Source: Chloroflexota bacterium (lineage in GTDB: Bacteria; Chloroflexota; Dehalococcoidia; Lucifugimonadales; UBA3495). Taken from it: DNA of 35,431 bases. Shown here one piece after another: positions 33,122 through 35,431 of this stretch; the first letter of the stretch is position 1; each line of letters begins with the position of its first letter. Both the position numbers and the translations under genes were made by a program. The notes under the pieces are model-generated. The model saw only the letters and a program-made list of their open reading frames with translations. It made no database searches and was not told where the DNA came from. The stretch spans positions 2,952-38,382 of the forward strand of contig JAPPGG010000004.1 in NCBI GenBank assembly GCA_028875055.1, written 5' to 3'.

Positions 33122-34153
33122 ATGGCACAGAATACTGTAGCCGCCGGGCGAGCCTGGCTTTATAGCCACAACATCGGCCGCAACGGCGCCGCCGGTATGG
33201 GTTTCAGCCAGCCCGTCAGCATTGCCGCCGCCGATGATGGCGTCCTCTACGTCACCAACCGCGCCACCGAGCAGAATCCGGGCGGCATCCGCGTTACCAA
33301 GTTCACTGTTGACCAGGAATACCTGGGTGAGTTTGGCCGCCAGGGGCTGGCATACGGCAGCGATGAGCCCACCACCTTTACCTGGATTTCCGGCGTTGCC
33401 CTGGACAAGGCGGGCAACGTTTACGTAGCCGACGAGTGGCAGTGCCGCGTGGCAGTCTTTGACGCCGACGGAAACCCCCTCAGCGGCTGGGGCGTCAAGG
33501 GAGAAGGCGAAGGCGAGCTCAGCGGGCCCGCAGGAATGGCATTTGATGCCGACGACAACCTTTGGGTCGTCAACTCCTTCAACAGCCGCATCCAGCAGTT
33601 CACCAGGGACGGCCAGTTCATCAGCGGCTTTGGCTCCAAGGGCGAAGCCGAAGGCCAGTTCGAAATGCCCGACGGCATCGAGATTGACGGAAACGGAGAT
33701 CTCTACATCGCTGACTGGGGCAACAACCGCGTCCAGAAGTTCACCCCAGGTGGCACTCACCTGCGCACCTTCTCCCACCAGGTCAACGGCCAGGATGCCC
33801 TCAACCATCCCACCGATGTCTGCGTGGACGGCGACGGCGATGTGTACATCACCGACTGGATGAACGACCGCGTGGTCATCTATGACCCCGAGGCCAAGCC
33901 CATCGCTTACCTGGAAGGGGACGCGGTCGAGGTCTCCAAGTGGGGCCAGATGGGTCTCGACGCCAACCCTGACATGGTCAAGGCCCGCCGCCGGGTACCC
34001 GACCTGATCGAACAGCAGCGCAGGTTCGTCAAGCCCGCCGCCTGCACCTACGATCGGGAAAACAACCTCCTGTTCGTGGTGGACACCGCCCGCAACCGGG
34101 TCCAGGTGTACGAAAAGGACCACGAATACATGGACCCGCAGATCAACCTGTAG
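33122..34153 (+). CDS. NHL-repeat beta-propeller protein
   Basis: A 343-residue propeller of about six NHL-type blades. Repeating elements read: DDGVLYVTNRA, DKAGNVYVADEWQCRVAVFD, DADDNLWVVNSFNSRIQQFT, DGNGDLYIADWGNNRVQKFT, DGDGDVYITDWMNDRVVIYD and ENNLLFVVDTARNRVQVYEK. A section between blades (about 265-305) carries a longer insert with WGQMGLDANPDMVKARRRVP. There is no signal peptide, so it appears cytoplasmic. Start: ATG with AAAGGAGA 5-6 nt upstream. Third gene of the DUF1800 operon and followed by a strong terminator; probably a binding scaffold or enzyme for the same process. Confidence 0.9.
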   Translation: MAQNTVAAGRAWLYSHNIGRNGAAGMGFSQPVSIAAADDGVLYVTNRATEQNPGGIRVTKFTVDQEYLGEFGRQGLAYGSDEPTTFTWISGVALDKAGNVYVADEWQCRVAVFDADGNPLSGWGVKGEGEGELSGPAGMAFDADDNLWVVNSFNSRIQQFTRDGQFISGFGSKGEAEGQFEMPDGIEIDGNGDLYIADWGNNRVQKFTPGGTHLRTFSHQVNGQDALNHPTDVCVDGDGDVYITDWMNDRVVIYDPEAKPIAYLEGDAVEVSKWGQMGLDANPDMVKARRRVPDLIEQQRRFVKPAACTYDRENNLLFVVDTARNRVQVYEKDHEYMDPQINL

Positions 34154-34177
34154 GTCCCGCCCTCAACGGCAGAATGT

Positions 34178-34204
34178 CAGGGACGGGATAATCTCCCGTC
34201 CCTG
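34178..34204 (+). terminator. Intrinsic terminator of the DUF1800-DUF1501-NHL operon
   Basis: An 11-bp perfect stem (CAGGGACGGGA with TCCCGTCCCTG, 34178-34188 and 34194-34204) around a 5-nt loop lies 25 nt after the NHL stop and is followed by ATGGTTTT. Confidence 0.8.
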
Positions 34205-34232
34205 ATGGTTTTCCGGAAGGCCAGGCCCCCTA

Positions 34233-34257
34233 TGCTATAATGCACGGGTTACCCGTG
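34233..34257 (+). promoter_or_regulatory. Extended -10 promoter with adjoining 7-1-7 palindrome
   Basis: TGCTATAAT (34233-34241) is an extended -10. Overlapping the expected start of transcription is CACGGGT-T-ACCCGTG (34243-34257), a perfect 7-1-7 inverted repeat, the architecture of Fur-family operators although GC-rich. It lies about 57 nt before the regulator gene, consistent with self-regulation. Confidence 0.5.
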
Positions 34258-34313
34258 GGGCCGCCCTTCCAACTCATTATGTCGGCCCATCCCGCCGCAC
34301 CGGAGCGCAAACA

Positions 34314-34748
34314 TTGACCACCCAGGAAGAACTTGTTGCCAGGCTGAGGCCCCTGGGCCTGCGATTGACCCCGCAGCGTCTGGCTATTGCGGAAGTGGTG
34401 GTCAACTCGGCCGACCATCCGTCGGTGCGTGACATCTACGAGCGGGTCAGGGCCTTCTTCCCCTACGTAACTATTGCCACAGTCTATTCCACCCTGGACG
34501 TGCTGGAGAAGGCCGGCATAGTGCGCGAACTTCCCTTTCAGCGTCTGTCCCGCTACGATGCCAACCTTTCGCCCCACGCCAACCTGGTCTGCGTTGGCTG
34601 CGGCATAGTGGTGGACGCCGATGTTGGACAGGACATGGTATCCGAGCTGACGGACATCATCAGCGGCAACGGAGACTTCCACGTCTCATCACAAAGGGTG
34701 GACTTCTACGGCTGGTGCCCCGGCTGCCGGCCCTCCTCCGCCAATTGA
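34314..34748 (+). CDS. Fur/PerR-family transcriptional regulator
   Basis: A 144-residue metalloregulator starting at TTG (34314), with GGAG about 9 nt upstream. The winged helix is LRLTPQRLAIAEVV through TIATVYSTLDVLEKAGIV. Structural zinc is bound by CVGC and CPGC. By comparison with PerR, the regulatory metal site has H (in ADHPS), D (RYDA), H (SPHA) and D (VVDAD), but the second His of the usual HxH is Asn (HAN). It therefore sits between PerR and Fur types and cannot be assigned a metal. No catalase or peroxidase neighbour is present, so the regulon is unclear; the palindrome upstream may be its own operator. Confidence 0.9.
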   Translation: MTTQEELVARLRPLGLRLTPQRLAIAEVVVNSADHPSVRDIYERVRAFFPYVTIATVYSTLDVLEKAGIVRELPFQRLSRYDANLSPHANLVCVGCGIVVDADVGQDMVSELTDIISGNGDFHVSSQRVDFYGWCPGCRPSSAN

Positions 34749-34860
34749 TTAGAGCAGTTTCCGCTGGAGATAACCGCTCCTTCTCCCACCCCAATCCCGG
34801 GCTTCTCCTCTGGGTTTCCCCAAACCCCTGTGCGCAGCCGCGTTCCCAGTAAGGCAACTG

Positions 34861-35038
34861 GTAACAGTTCAGAGTTGGTGGGATCTTCCGGCCAGCCAGC
34901 CCCGTCATACCGGCTTTCGCCGGTAACCAGGACCCCTTGCTACGCTTGACCTGTTTTCACCGTCAGCGTTGCCGGATTCCGTCCCGCGCCAGAATGACGA
35001 GTTCCATGCCTTCGTAAGTGTCAACTCTGAACTGTTAC
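34861..35038. mobile_element. MITE-like element with 17-bp terminal inverted repeats
   Basis: The left end GTAACAGTTCAGAGTTG (34861-34877) and right end CAACTCTGAACTGTTAC (35022-35038) are perfect inverted repeats bounding 178 bp. Inside are the TACCGGC...GCCGG palindrome (34909-34922) and an inverted ATGACG. It has no ORF; probably mobilised in trans. Target-site duplication is not evident. Confidence 0.7.
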
Positions 35039-35212
35039 TTCTGTCGCCACCCACTTGTCACACTGCGTTGCCCCCGCCTACCATGAAATAAACTGACCGC
35101 AGCGGCCAGGTTGCCGCCAGGGGCCGTCCATGAGCATTCTGTCCAGGAAACTTTCAGGAGACCTCAGCTGTTATCACATTCTTGAAATTTTCCGGCAGCC
35201 TGGAAGAACATG

Positions 35213-35265
35213 CCAGATACAAAATGAGGTCAAATGAGACCAGGTGGGGCCAAAAATGCATTTTT
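35213..35265 (+). repeat. Dispersed repeat, copy 2 of 2
   Basis: CCAGATAC (35213-35220) is followed directly by the 19-mer AAAATGAGGTCAAATGAGA (35221-35239) and the perfect palindrome AAAAATGCATTTTT (35252-35265). Same order as at 13512-13574, but without the 11-base insertion. Confidence 0.7.
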
Positions 35266-35319
35266 CTCCTGGCGCCGCCGGTCAGGCAATCCGGCGGGAT
35301 TACCCTGCCCCTTCAACAG

Positions 35320-35431
35320 TAAGAGTTCAGAATTGGTGGGATTTCCCTGCCAGCCAGTTCCGTCATACCGGCGAAAGCCGGAAGGTGGATTCACATTTCA
35401 AGTGCAACACCTGATTTGAATAGACTTCAGC
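35320..35431 (+). mobile_element. Partial second copy of the MITE-like element
   Basis: AGTTCAGAATTGGTGGGAT (35324-35341...) and CGTCATACCGGCGAAAGCCGG repeat the left half of the element at 34861 with a few changes. The copy runs toward or past the window end, so its right end is not seen. Confidence 0.55.

Larger units (their letters stand above)
34749..35431. other. Gene-free 683-nt end region
   Basis: No gene is seen after the regulator. The stretch is a patchwork of repeats: a MITE-like element, a copy of the dispersed repeat and the beginning of a second MITE-like copy. Confidence 0.6.

Noticed and set aside
30409-34123. Long minus-strand frames (350, 428 and 340 codons) opposite DUF1800, DUF1501 and NHL genes
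   Set aside because: The plus strand has recognisable families, good ribosome sites, a promoter and a terminator; the antisense frames have none.
1-35431. CRISPR array, tRNA or rRNA genes
   Set aside because: No regularly spaced direct repeats, no cloverleaf with a GGTTCGA-type arm and no rRNA-like sequence were seen on reading; a dedicated scan would be needed to exclude a divergent tRNA.

Overview
The window reads as chromosomal DNA of a GC-rich uncultured bacterium. Its gene content suggests Chloroflexota, plausibly the SAR202/Dehalococcoidia side. It has three divergent luciferase-like flavin monooxygenases, a DUF1800-DUF1501-NHL cluster, a collagen-stalked Cache lipoprotein, a giant cadherin-like surface protein and a GrdB-like selenoprotein. 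The taxonomic call is inference from gene content; no rRNA, tRNA or ribosomal protein gene is present to anchor it.

Left part (1-5433, minus strand): a tightly coupled four-gene operon encodes two DUF1538 membrane proteins, a P-II-like protein and a CBS-domain protein, with ATGA overlaps at every junction. It looks like an adenine-nucleotide-sensing membrane transport complex. Further right lie an HsaA/acyl-CoA-dehydrogenase-type flavoprotein and a single-repeat voltage-gated cation channel with a calcium-channel-like filter (TLEGWTE).

Surface block (5434-16708): a 2447-residue secreted cadherin-repeat protein with a C-terminal membrane anchor, a 1 kb gene-free stretch with hairpins and a dispersed repeat, an alpha/beta-hydrolase lacking the usual catalytic His, a perfect 40-bp palindromic terminator, and a lipoprotein with 24 Gly-X-Y triplets and four Cache domains.

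Metabolic block with AT-rich islands (16912-26120, mixed strands): three LLM flavin oxidoreductases, an atypical SDR and a DUF1801 protein are interrupted by two AT-richer plus-strand islands. Island one (about 19117-21430) is a retron: promoter, a foldable msr-msd RNA with 11-bp a1/a2 ends, a retron reverse transcriptase (NAxxH, YADD) split by one in-frame TAA, and a downstream FRG-domain protein as candidate effector. Island two (23466-24872) holds an unrecognised 422-428-residue protein with a HEPN-like N-terminus.

Right part (26780-35431): a CPA2-type cation/proton antiporter with C-terminal CBS domains is followed by a GrdB/PrdB-like selenoprotein, read through an in-frame TGA that sits 18 nt before a well-formed bacterial SECIS hairpin. 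Then come a Uma2 endonuclease-like protein, a consensus sigma-70 promoter driving DUF1800-DUF1501-NHL, a good terminator, a Fur/PerR-family regulator with a possible self-operator, and a gene-free end carrying MITE-like inverted-repeat elements.

The two strongest items for follow-up are the retron with an FRG effector and the selenoprotein, which ordinary gene callers would truncate at the TGA.
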